A stretch of 12,599 nucleotides of DNA from an uncultured Erysipelotrichaceae bacterium. GTDB taxonomy: Bacteria > Bacillota_I > Bacilli_A > RF39 > UBA660. Numbering within the stretch: position 1 is the stretch's first letter; every line of letters starts with the position of its first letter. The notes under the pieces are model-generated. The model was not told where the DNA came from. It searched no databases and saw only the letters and a list, made by a program, of their open reading frames with translations. The stretch is taken from NCBI GenBank assembly GCA_902773365.1, contig CACYEG010000028.1, forward strand, positions 1-12,599, written 5' to 3'. This document shows positions 6,048 to 12,599 of the stretch, piece after piece. The position numbers and the translations under genes were made by a program.

Positions 6048-7721
6048 ATGGCTGAAATAGAGAAATCTACTTCTGTCTTTGCCTTAGGTGGATTAGGCGA
6101 AGTCGGAAAAAATATGTATGTTGTTAAGACAGATGAAGAAATAATAATAATAGATGCTGGGGTAATGTTTCCAGAAGACGACCTTTTAGGTGTAGACTAT
6201 GTCATACAAGACATTTCATTTTTAAAAGAAAATGAAGACAAAATTGTAGGTCTATTTATAACTCACGGACACGAGGACCACATTGGTGGCATCCCATTTT
6301 TACTTGCAAGTGTAAATATACCTAAAATATATACAGCAAAAATTGCTAAGGACTTAATTAAGAAAAAATTAGTCGATAGGGACATTTCATATGATGAGTT
6401 CGAAATATTCAATGATGACTCATTCTATAAGTTTAAGACTATGAGCATAGAATTCGTTAGAACTAGTCACTCCATTCCAGATTCTTATTGTGTTGTAGTG
6501 CATACTCCTAGTGGCGTTATAGTTCAAACGGGTGACTTTAAATTCGATTTGACACCGATCGGACCTATGAGTGATATACATAAGATGGCAAGAATTGGTG
6601 AACAAGGCGTAAAATTATTAATGAGCGATTCAACTAATGCTTTAATAGAAGGATTTTCTAAAAGTGAATCTTGTGTTGATGAAACAATAAATTCAATTTT
6701 TGATAAATATACTGCTAATAGAATTATACTTGCAACTTTTGCATCGAATATATACAGAATTAAACACATAGTAGAGACATGTAGAGAACACAATAGAAAA
6801 ATAATAACTTTTGGTAGAAGTATGGAAAACGCTAAGGAAATCGCTATTGAGAACGGTTTAATAACGGATAAATCTATTTTCATAGATCCAATAGATGCTA
6901 AGGGGTTAAAGAAAAATGAAATTTGCATTCTTTGTACAGGTAGTCAAGGCGAACCATTAGCAGCATTATCGCGTATAGCGGCAGGTACTCACAAACAAAT
7001 TACTCTCATGCCTGATGATATCGTAGTATTTTCGTCAAACCCAATTCCGGGAAACGCAGCAAGTGTAAATAGAGTTATAAATAAGCTTTACTTAAAAGGT
7101 GTTAAGGTATTAACCAGCAGTGAATTTGATAGCATTCATACTTCTGGACACGCTAAACAAGAAGAACTAAGATTGATGTTGAGATTATTTAAACCCGAAT
7201 ATTTCATGCCAATACATGGAGAATACAAGATGCTAAAAAGTCATAAAAACTTAGCAGTATCGTGCGGAATAGCTCCTGAGAATGTCTTTGTTTTAAAAAA
7301 TGGTCAATCGTTAGATATTTATCCAAGTGAAGTAAAACGTGGAAAGAACTATCAGGCAGGAGACGTCTATGTAGATGGTTCAAGAATTGGAAGTGTTGGT
7401 TCAGTTGTAATAAAAGATAGAAAATTGATGAGTAAAGATGGTATATTAATAGCTATTTTAAATATCGACATAAATAAAAGGCAGCTATTGATACATCCAA
7501 ATGTTACAACGAGAGGATTTGTACTGGTCAATGAAAATACTGATTTAATTCTTTCTATTAGTAAAAAAATAGAACAAATAGCAAACAAATATTTACAATC
7601 AAACGTCAAATATAATTATGTCGATTTAAAAAATCAAATCATATTAGAATTAAATCCATATATAAACGAATTGACTGGTCGTAGACCAATTATTCTACCA
7701 GTTATTATGGAAATAAAATAA
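6048..7721 (+). CDS. rnjA: Ribonuclease J (RNase J1-like)
   Basis: Zinc-dependent metallo-beta-lactamase/beta-CASP ribonuclease with 5'-3' exonuclease and endonuclease activity in RNA maturation and turnover. At 557 aa it is close to the B. subtilis RNase J1 length and the sequence resembles J1 throughout. Visible signatures: FALGGLGEVGKNMY (10-24), the metal motif THGHEDHIGG (72-81; His73, His75, Asp77, His78), His141 in SHSIPDS, Asp163 in TGDFKFD, SDSTNA (193-198), the beta-CASP motifs ATFASNIYR (229-237), TGSQGEP (297-303) and SSNPIPGN (329-336), TSGHA (365-369) and PIHGEY (388-393). A C-terminal domain follows and ends in ILPVIMEIK. The ATG at 6048 follows AGAAGGA by about 5 nt. J1 versus J2 is assigned by resemblance only. 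It is a monocistronic unit with its own promoter and terminator. Confidence 0.96.
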   Translation: MAEIEKSTSVFALGGLGEVGKNMYVVKTDEEIIIIDAGVMFPEDDLLGVDYVIQDISFLKENEDKIVGLFITHGHEDHIGGIPFLLASVNIPKIYTAKIAKDLIKKKLVDRDISYDEFEIFNDDSFYKFKTMSIEFVRTSHSIPDSYCVVVHTPSGVIVQTGDFKFDLTPIGPMSDIHKMARIGEQGVKLLMSDSTNALIEGFSKSESCVDETINSIFDKYTANRIILATFASNIYRIKHIVETCREHNRKIITFGRSMENAKEIAIENGLITDKSIFIDPIDAKGLKKNEICILCTGSQGEPLAALSRIAAGTHKQITLMPDDIVVFSSNPIPGNAASVNRVINKLYLKGVKVLTSSEFDSIHTSGHAKQEELRLMLRLFKPEYFMPIHGEYKMLKSHKNLAVSCGIAPENVFVLKNGQSLDIYPSEVKRGKNYQAGDVYVDGSRIGSVGSVVIKDRKLMSKDGILIAILNIDINKRQLLIHPNVTTRGFVLVNENTDLILSISKKIEQIANKYLQSNVKYNYVDLKNQIILELNPYINELTGRRPIILPVIMEIK

Positions 7722-7749
7722 AAACTATGCTAAAAAAAGCATGGTTTTT
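7721..7749. terminator. Bidirectional terminator between RNase J and the 581-aa gene
   Basis: A 10-position stem, AAAACTATGC / GCATGGTTTT (7721-7730 and 7739-7748) with an 8-nt loop and one U-G pair, begins on the last base of the RNase J stop codon and ends in five Ts. On the minus strand one pair becomes a mismatch, but a T-run also follows, and the stop codon of the convergent gene (7753-7751) is only two bases away. It probably serves both genes. Confidence 0.8.
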
Positions 7750-7750
7750 A

Positions 7751-9496
7751 TTAAAGTGGATAATATGTAGCATCTTTAGCAATTCTTGGGTTAACTAATA
7801 ATTTCTCAGCCTTTTCTTTTTGCGGACAAACTTTACCAAATAAGTCATCTATTCCACCAGTGCCTTTTAAGTACACTGGTGTTTCTATTTGCGTATCTTT
7901 TTCAACGATGGCAGCTCTCCTCAAAAGTTCAAGGAATTTTTCATTCTTAGCTACCAAATCATCACCTGGCATTTTATCAGTTATAACATTATAGGCCTTG
8001 CACAACCTATATACATAGTATACATTATAGTAACTATCCAGTGGAATCTCCCCAATAATACTAAAAATTTTTCCTTTAAGAGAAGGGTTATCAGGTAAAA
8101 AAACTTGGTCATGTTCATTTATTCCTTGAGCAATATATCTATAGCAGAAGAAACGAATTGCATATCTCTGATCATAAGTCTTTTTTTCACCATATGGTTG
8201 TTTTTCATTTGCTGCAATTTCCGTAGTAATTAATCCATCAACTTCTATAGCGAATGATAGTGGAAAATCGACGTTATACTTGGTGACCCATGTAATAGCC
8301 TCTAATATATGATAATAATTAGGTAGATTATATGGAATTTTGCTCATACTTTTCATTATGCATTCCCAAACATCATAATTATTAGACCCTTTAGGATAAT
8401 TTAGAGCAAGATTTCCATTTGCAGCATTGAATATTTTTTCTATTGCATATGCATTTTTACTAGTTTGTAATGATTTTAAAGCTGTATCAAAATGTGGTAA
8501 TGGATATGGTAGACGGACAATTGCGTCGACAGCTTTTTCTCTTACACAAAAAGGTGCTGTCACATTTATAATTGCTCTAACTTTGGCAAGTAATAATTTG
8601 CATCTTTCTAAGGGATTTAACTCTTTCTTTTTTAATATATCTTCTATAACAAGGATAATTGCACATCCAGGATTACAATTAGGATCGAATATTTTTAGCA
8701 ACTTATTTTGTATATTATTTAATCTCTCTACAGCTAGAGTAGCATTTGTACGACCGGACCAGCGCATAAAATGATTATTATAGGCTTGATTGATGTATTG
8801 ATAAACTATAGATGTTCTTGCCCACTTTCTTGTTTCGTCCAACGCTATAGCTAATGCGAATTTTAGTATTCTTCCAAAAAGCTCATCATCGCATATATCT
8901 GATTTGCTAAATTCATTATACTTTTCACATACGTAACCAATATCTTCTGGAATCGTATTATGGTCGTTATACTTTTCGTGATCAAATGGTAAAAATGCTC
9001 GCTCTGGATCTTTACATTGTTTCATGAATTCTATAATAAACGGGACAAAAAGCAAATTGTTAACATCGGTCAATATACTACCATATAGTTTGTCATCTAA
9101 AAACCAATCGTAATTTACAACATCCTTTGGATCACAATCACTTTTTAAAGCGCGGTCTATTATGTGATTACTATTAGGCCAATTTATAAGCATTATTAGT
9201 AACTGTAAGTGTGGAATATCGCATAGTTCATTCTTTTCAATATATTTTACGAATTCTTCTATTAGAGTGCTAGGTTCGCTATTGCCAATTTGACTATAAC
9301 TATCTTGAGTAAACTTATCAAGCCATTTAATATATTTTAAAATATATTTTTGTTTAGCTTCCAAAGAATCTCCTACAACATGATTAGGTCTTTTAGATGG
9401 AGTTCCAGGTAAAACTACTATTCCATCTTCTAGTGTAATCTTCTTGGATCTTGCTATTTGACACGCCAAATCAATAACTGAACTAGTTTTCGCCAT
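7751..9496 (-). CDS. Hypothetical protein, 581 aa, probable helical repeat
   Basis: I do not recognise this family. No signal peptide, membrane segment or known catalytic motif is evident; composition and helix-like spacing suggest a large soluble alpha-helical protein. Three related segments recur: 322-342 (centred on RLPYPLPHF), 380-401 (KIPYNLPNYY) and 477-498 (EIPLDSYY). Each is a hydrophobic helix, then a charged residue, Leu/Ile-Pro, a short turn and a second helix rich in Leu/Ile/Tyr, as in HEAT/TPR-like solenoids. A weaker copy may lie near 92-105. The tail (about 541-569) contains KGTGGIDDLFGKVCPQ, which looks like a distinct motif. The ATG at 9496-9494 follows an AAGGAAG Shine-Dalgarno. 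It has its own promoter and is convergent with RNase J. A scaffold or interaction role would be speculation. Confidence 0.88.
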   Translation of the reverse strand: MAKTSSVIDLACQIARSKKITLEDGIVVLPGTPSKRPNHVVGDSLEAKQKYILKYIKWLDKFTQDSYSQIGNSEPSTLIEEFVKYIEKNELCDIPHLQLLIMLINWPNSNHIIDRALKSDCDPKDVVNYDWFLDDKLYGSILTDVNNLLFVPFIIEFMKQCKDPERAFLPFDHEKYNDHNTIPEDIGYVCEKYNEFSKSDICDDELFGRILKFALAIALDETRKWARTSIVYQYINQAYNNHFMRWSGRTNATLAVERLNNIQNKLLKIFDPNCNPGCAIILVIEDILKKKELNPLERCKLLLAKVRAIINVTAPFCVREKAVDAIVRLPYPLPHFDTALKSLQTSKNAYAIEKIFNAANGNLALNYPKGSNNYDVWECIMKSMSKIPYNLPNYYHILEAITWVTKYNVDFPLSFAIEVDGLITTEIAANEKQPYGEKKTYDQRYAIRFFCYRYIAQGINEHDQVFLPDNPSLKGKIFSIIGEIPLDSYYNVYYVYRLCKAYNVITDKMPGDDLVAKNEKFLELLRRAAIVEKDTQIETPVYLKGTGGIDDLFGKVCPQKEKAEKLLVNPRIAKDATYYPL

Positions 9497-9522
9497 AAAA
9501 TATCTTCCTTCTTTTTTCTAGT

Positions 9523-9552
9523 ATAATAATACTTTAAACATCACTTTGTCAA
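9523..9552 (-). promoter_or_regulatory. Promoter of the 581-aa gene
   Basis: On the minus strand, consensus TTGACA (9552-9547), an 18-bp spacer and TATTAT (9528-9523). An alternative -10, TATACT (9525-9520), would need a 21-bp spacer. The start codon is 26 bases downstream of the -10. Confidence 0.78.
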
Positions 9553-9617
9553 TTATATTTAAAAGGCAAATGTAATCTTCATTTTTAAATTATAATAGCA
9601 TTTTTTTCGGCTATTCA

Positions 9618-9637
9618 ATACATATTACTATATGTAT
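9618..9637. repeat. Perfect 8-bp inverted repeat upstream of the 581-aa gene
   Basis: ATACATAT, a 4-nt spacer, then ATATGTAT. It lies about 66 bp upstream of the -35 of the 581-aa gene and about 25 bp past the hydrogenase terminator stem. It could be an operator, an activator site or a weak hairpin; AT-richness makes chance occurrence possible. Confidence 0.5.
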
Positions 9638-9654
9638 TTTAAACATTCAAAAGA

Positions 9655-9688
9655 GAAAAAACGGGTGCATCACTTAAGCAGTACTCGT
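9655..9688 (-). terminator. Probable terminator after the hydrogenase gene
   Basis: Arms 9661-9668 and 9681-9688 form an imperfect 8-position stem, with two A-C mismatches when read on the minus strand, followed by TTTTTC and more Ts. The stem begins 3 bases after the stop codon. The U-tract and position support termination; the stem itself is weak. Confidence 0.55.
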
Positions 9689-9691
9689 CGT

Positions 9692-10969
9692 TTAGTTTTT
9701 ATTCAAGTGTGACATGTCTACATGATTGTAGTGTAAAAGTGCGATGGCTTTATCATTCATCGGCTTACCCAAATAACTTTTATATAGCTCGATAACATCT
9801 TCATTTTGAAAACAATATAGAACTTTAGCATCTTCATTAGTCAATTGTTCTTTTCTCGATTTTTCTGTTTCTTTTATTTTCTGAATTGGAATTAAAGGCT
9901 GACCTCCTCCTCCAACACAACCACCAGAGCAATTCATAACTTCGATTATATCGTAATTAGACATATCTGGTAGAATTTTTTCTAAAGCGGGCATACTGTA
10001 AATAACTAGGCACCGGATTATTTTATTACCTATTTTAAAATCTTTAGAGCATATTGGTTCATCTACTTCTATGTGGTACTGTCCCATTTTAGGTACTTCG
10101 TTAGTCATAAGATAATGTACATAGTTGAGTATAGATTCCATAACTCCTCCACTTCGACCAAACATTATACCTGCTTTGCTTCCCTTACTTAATAGTGAAT
10201 CAAATTCCCCTATCTTTAAACTAGCTATGTCAATTTTACTTTCTCTTACCATCATGGCAAGCTCTTGTGTAGTTATTATGTAATCCGTATCACCAGTTAA
10301 AATCTCGTATTTTTTACTAGTACAAGGTGCTACAACTACGCTAATTATATTTTTATCTATTGATTGGAATTCTTTAAAATATGTTTTAATTAGTGTACTT
10401 TGTATTCCAATTGGACTTTTAGTTGTCGATATATTTTTTTCTAATTCAGGATGATATATGCTAGCATACTTTACCCAAGATGGGCAACAGCTTGTAAACA
10501 TCGGAAGATTAGATTTATTGGTTAATCTTTCAACCAGTTCACTAGCTTCTTCCATGACAGTGATATCTGCCCCAAAACTAATATCGAAAACATAATCGAA
10601 ACCTAAAGCCCTCGCAAGTGAAGGAAGAATACCCTCGAAATTGCTATTTGATAATCCAAACTCCTCGCCCAATGCAACCCTAACTGCAGGTGCTACAGAT
10701 AAAGTTACAATTTTATCTGTGTCATGTATTATGTTTAGTACTTTTTTATAGTCATATTTGGTAAGTAATGCACCAACTGGGCAATTCATAACACACTGCC
10801 CACAGTTTATGCATATAGGCCAATCCTCCCTTTCCATCTCATGGTTAATTCCGACAACCTCTTCACATATTCTCATACAATTGCCACAATTTATACAACG
10901 TGCTTCAATTCTTTGAATACTAGGATTATCTTCAGCAACTCTAACTCTTCTTTTATTATTTTTATCCAT
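9692..10969 (-). CDS. Monomeric [FeFe]-hydrogenase, two [4Fe-4S] clusters plus H-cluster
   Basis: A 425-aa iron-only hydrogenase for reversible proton reduction/H2 oxidation, probably cytoplasmic and served by ferredoxin-type electrons. The N terminus has two CxxCxxCxxxC clusters (Cys25/28/31/35 and 53/56/59/63). The H-cluster domain has TSCCPSW (159-165), APCTSKKYE (214-222) and EVMNCSGGCVGGGGQP (343-358), giving Cys162, 216, 347 and 351 as likely ligands. Proton-path residues known from clostridial CpI align without gaps: Glu141, Glu144, Cys161 and Ser181. The usual Met of the second motif (MPC) is Ala214, and the third motif has Asn-Cys-Ser in place of Ala-Cys-Pro, so it is not a standard prototype enzyme. 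The ATG follows GGTGAT. No maturases (HydE/F/G) or NAD-binding partner are in view. A sensory or atypical-group role is possible. Confidence 0.93.
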   Translation of the reverse strand: MDKNNKRRVRVAEDNPSIQRIEARCINCGNCMRICEEVVGINHEMEREDWPICINCGQCVMNCPVGALLTKYDYKKVLNIIHDTDKIVTLSVAPAVRVALGEEFGLSNSNFEGILPSLARALGFDYVFDISFGADITVMEEASELVERLTNKSNLPMFTSCCPSWVKYASIYHPELEKNISTTKSPIGIQSTLIKTYFKEFQSIDKNIISVVVAPCTSKKYEILTGDTDYIITTQELAMMVRESKIDIASLKIGEFDSLLSKGSKAGIMFGRSGGVMESILNYVHYLMTNEVPKMGQYHIEVDEPICSKDFKIGNKIIRCLVIYSMPALEKILPDMSNYDIIEVMNCSGGCVGGGGQPLIPIQKIKETEKSRKEQLTNEDAKVLYCFQNEDVIELYKSYLGKPMNDKAIALLHYNHVDMSHLNKN

Positions 10970-10993
10970 ACTGCATCACCATACGATATATCA

Positions 10994-11022
10994 ATTATAC
11001 TAAATCATCACATAAGTTGCAA
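10994..11022 (-). promoter_or_regulatory. Hydrogenase promoter
   Basis: On the minus strand, TTGCAA (11022-11017), 17 bp, perfect TATAAT (10999-10994). Its -35 hexamer is a palindrome and is also the -35 of the plus-strand proS promoter. The predicted leader is about 18 nt. Confidence 0.86.
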
Positions 11023-11045
11023 AACATTTATTTTGTTGTTATAAT
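11017..11045 (+). promoter_or_regulatory. proS promoter
   Basis: TTGCAA (11017-11022), 17 bp, perfect TATAAT (11040-11045) with a TGT extended -10. Transcription should start near 11052, leaving a leader of about 16 nt containing the GAGGGAT Shine-Dalgarno. The -35 is shared base for base with the divergent hydrogenase promoter. Confidence 0.88.
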
Positions 11046-11067
11046 CATTCATGAAAAGAGGGATAAT

Positions 11068-12507
11068 ATGGTAGAAATCCAAAACAAAAGTATTATAAGT
11101 CGCGATGAAAATTTTGCGGATTGGTATACTAGCATAGTTAAAAAAGCAGACTTAGTAGATTATACTAATATGAAAGGTAGCATGATCATTAGGCCGTATG
11201 GTTACGCTATTTGGGAAAACATGCAAAGCGTACTAGATAGAGAATTTAAGCGTTATGGTCATGAGAATTTACAAATGCCGATGTTTATCCCTGAAAGTTT
11301 ATTAAATGTCGAAAAAGAACACGTAGAAGGCTTCGCTCCAGAAGTGGCATGGGTTACTCATGGTGGTAGTGAAGAATTAGAAGAACGTATCTGTGTTCGC
11401 CCTACCAGTGAAACGCTGTTTTGCGAACATTATAAAAAAATTATAAAGAGCTATAGAGATTTACCAAAACTATATAATCAGTGGTGTACTATCGTCCGCT
11501 GGGAAAAAACTACGAGGCCTTTTTTGAGGACAAGAGAAATATTATGGCAAGAAGGACATACAATGCATGCAAGTGCCAAGGAAGCAATAGAAGAAACTTT
11601 AAGAATGCTTCATGTCTATGAAGATTTTCAAAGAAACTATTTAGCACTTCCAGTTATAGTCGGCGAAAAGACTGATAAAGAAAAATTTGCAGGGGCTGAG
11701 AAAACTTATACAATAGAAGCAATGATGTATGATGGGGTTGCACTACAAAATGGAACAAGTCACTATTTTGGTACGCACTTTGCTAAAGCTTTTGGTATAG
11801 AATTTTTAAATAAAGAAAATAAATTAGAAACTCCATATCAAACTTCTTGGGGAGTAACTACTAGAATGATCGGCTCGATTATAATGACTCACGGTGATGA
11901 TAGAGGGCTTGTACTTCCTCCAAAAATCGCACCAATTAAAGTAATAATTATACCAATTGGTAATACATCTAAAAACGAAGAACTCAAATCTGCATGTGAT
12001 AACATCAAAGAAGAATTATTAAAAAATGATATTACAGTTAAAGTAGATGAGACAGATAAAACTCCAGGATTTAAGTTTGCAGAAGCAGAAGTTAAAGGTT
12101 ATCCAATAAGAATTGAAGTTGGCCCTAGAGACTTAGAAAGAGGTATCGTTACATTAGTTAGAAGAGATACTTTAGAGAAAATAGAAGTTACACTTGAAAA
12201 CGTTATAGACACTATTCCTACTCTATTAGACCAAATTCAAAAAGATATGTACGATAGAGCACTAGCAAGAAGAAATACTATGTTATATACTGCGAACAAT
12301 TACGAAGAAATGACTAAAATTGCTAAAGAGAAGCCAGGATTCATATTAGTTAACTGGTGTGGCAATGTAGACTGTGAAAACAAGGTCAAGGAAGACCTCG
12401 GATTAAAGTCGAGATGCATTCCACTAGAAGGCCATGAGCCAGATGGGCCATGCGCAATATGTGGTAGCGATGCAAAATGTAAATTATATTTTGGAAAACA
12501 ATATTAA
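11068..12507 (+). CDS. proS: Prolyl-tRNA synthetase, archaeal/eukaryote-type
   Basis: Class II aminoacyl-tRNA synthetase that charges tRNA-Pro. It is 479 aa and of the short archaeal/eukaryote-like type, lacking the ~180-residue editing insertion of the standard bacterial enzyme. Motif 1 lies around 43-75 (PYGYAIWENM to MFIPES), motif 2 around 111-165 (RPTSE at 111-115 and FLRTREILWQEGHT at 152-165), and motif 3 around 274-285 (THGDDRGLVLPP). An anticodon-binding domain follows from about 287. The C-terminal domain has cysteines at 431, 436, 462 and 465, the zinc-site pattern of this type, and ends in the typical ...YFGKQY. A 17-codon upstream in-frame TTG extension starts on the -35 box and can be dismissed. 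The ATG at 11068 has GAGGG 5-6 nt upstream. Mycoplasmas and some Firmicutes carry this type. Confidence 0.96.
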   Translation: MVEIQNKSIISRDENFADWYTSIVKKADLVDYTNMKGSMIIRPYGYAIWENMQSVLDREFKRYGHENLQMPMFIPESLLNVEKEHVEGFAPEVAWVTHGGSEELEERICVRPTSETLFCEHYKKIIKSYRDLPKLYNQWCTIVRWEKTTRPFLRTREILWQEGHTMHASAKEAIEETLRMLHVYEDFQRNYLALPVIVGEKTDKEKFAGAEKTYTIEAMMYDGVALQNGTSHYFGTHFAKAFGIEFLNKENKLETPYQTSWGVTTRMIGSIIMTHGDDRGLVLPPKIAPIKVIIIPIGNTSKNEELKSACDNIKEELLKNDITVKVDETDKTPGFKFAEAEVKGYPIRIEVGPRDLERGIVTLVRRDTLEKIEVTLENVIDTIPTLLDQIQKDMYDRALARRNTMLYTANNYEEMTKIAKEKPGFILVNWCGNVDCENKVKEDLGLKSRCIPLEGHEPDGPCAICGSDAKCKLYFGKQY

Positions 12508-12540
12508 AAGTTTATACTAGTAAGTATAGACTTTTTGTTT
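12507..12540 (+). terminator. proS terminator
   Basis: An 11-position stem (12507-12517 and 12524-12534, one U-G pair) with a 6-nt loop is followed by TTGTTTT. It starts on the last base of the proS stop codon. This is the strongest plus-strand terminator in the window. Confidence 0.9.
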
Positions 12541-12546
12541 TATAAT
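12541..12546 (+). promoter_or_regulatory. Possible -10 box for the gene at the right edge
   Basis: A perfect TATAAT directly after the proS terminator and 18 bases before the next ATG. The sequence 17 bp upstream (TAGTAA, inside the terminator loop) is a poor -35. The geometry resembles the short-leader promoters elsewhere in the window. Confidence 0.4.
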
Positions 12547-12564
12547 TATTATGGTGAAGTATAG

Positions 12565-12599
12565 ATGCCAAAGGTAAAGAAAAAATATAAAGTAAAATG
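12565..12599 (+). CDS. 5' end of an unidentified gene (partial), lysine-rich N terminus
   Basis: The ATG at 12565 opens a frame reading MPKVKKKYKVK up to the window edge. GGTGAAG (12553-12559) is a plausible Shine-Dalgarno 5 bases upstream. The highly basic start could belong to a nucleic-acid-binding or ribosomal-type protein or to a membrane protein's cytoplasmic tail; there is too little sequence to decide. Confidence 0.5.
   Translation, partial: MPKVKKKYKVK

Noticed and set aside
6004..6060. Short upstream frames in the RNase J leader (ATG at 6004, 4 codons with stop; ATG at 6031, 9 residues overlapping the gene start)
   Set aside because: Neither has a Shine-Dalgarno, and both are expected by chance in an AT-rich leader.
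6420..6928. Minus-strand open frames of 61 and 134 codons inside RNase J
   Set aside because: They are antisense to a clearly conserved coding sequence and lack ribosome binding sites or recognisable composition.
8427..8774. Plus-strand 115-codon frame inside the 581-aa gene
   Set aside because: No ribosome binding site or promoter. The minus-strand frame is full-length with promoter, Shine-Dalgarno and terminator.
9594..9615. AATAGC / GCTATT hairpin with a 10-nt loop
   Set aside because: Six base pairs with a long T-rich loop in AT-rich sequence; no position relative to a gene end that needs it.
11017..11067. TTG-initiated 17-codon extension of proS
   Set aside because: The TTG is the -35 hexamer itself, and the extension covers the promoter. 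The ATG at 11068 has its own ribosome binding site.
1..12599. Mycoplasma-type code (TGA as Trp), suggested by the archaeal-type ProRS and AT-richness
   Set aside because: Every gene reads through at normal family length with TGA as stop, and Trp codons are TGG.
1..12599. CRISPR array, insertion sequence, phage or defence island
   Set aside because: No regularly spaced direct repeats, transposase or integrase motifs, terminal inverted repeats or recognisable defence domains were seen; most genes are housekeeping.

Overview
The window is an AT-rich, densely packed chromosomal segment from a low-GC Gram-positive-type bacterium (Bacillota). The evidence is the Firmicutes-style ftsY-ylxM pair, an RNase J1-like nuclease, murD-murC, strong GGAGG/GGTGAT ribosome binding sites and near-consensus sigma-A promoters with 17-18 bp spacers. 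A monomeric [FeFe]-hydrogenase implies an anaerobe. The editing-domain-free, archaeal/eukaryote-type ProRS and the very short intergenic gaps would fit a streamlined, perhaps host-associated Bacilli/Clostridia lineage, but that placement is inference. No mobile element, phage gene, CRISPR array, tRNA or rRNA is visible. Trp is read from TGG and frames are intact under the standard bacterial code.

Layout. Minus strand, 1-5927: the first codons of an unidentified gene (1-16); murC and murD, transcribed murD to murC; a single-gene unit for an unknown 139-aa protein; and a four-gene unit reading pilin-like protein, ftsY, ylxM, lemA. Plus strand: RNase J (6048-7721), divergent from the pilin unit. 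Minus strand: an unrecognised 581-aa protein (7751-9496), convergent with RNase J, then an [FeFe]-hydrogenase (9692-10969). Plus strand: proS (11068-12507), divergent from the hydrogenase, then the first codons of another gene.

The recognisable genes are housekeeping: peptidoglycan precursor synthesis (MurD adds D-Glu, MurC adds L-Ala), co-translational membrane targeting (FtsY, YlxM), mRNA processing and decay (RNase J) and translation (ProS). The accessory content is the orphan type IV pilin-like protein in the SRP-receptor operon, the hydrogenase without maturases or partner subunits in view, and two proteins of unknown function.

The most distinctive features are architectural. The two divergent promoter regions are very compact: hydrogenase and proS share one palindromic -35 hexamer (TTGCAA) with a 17-bp spacer on each side, and pilin/RNase J have directly abutting -35 hexamers. 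Most terminators begin at, or contain, the stop codon of the gene they end. I found no convincing new multi-gene system; the unknown 581-aa protein and the pilin-ftsY link are the best leads.
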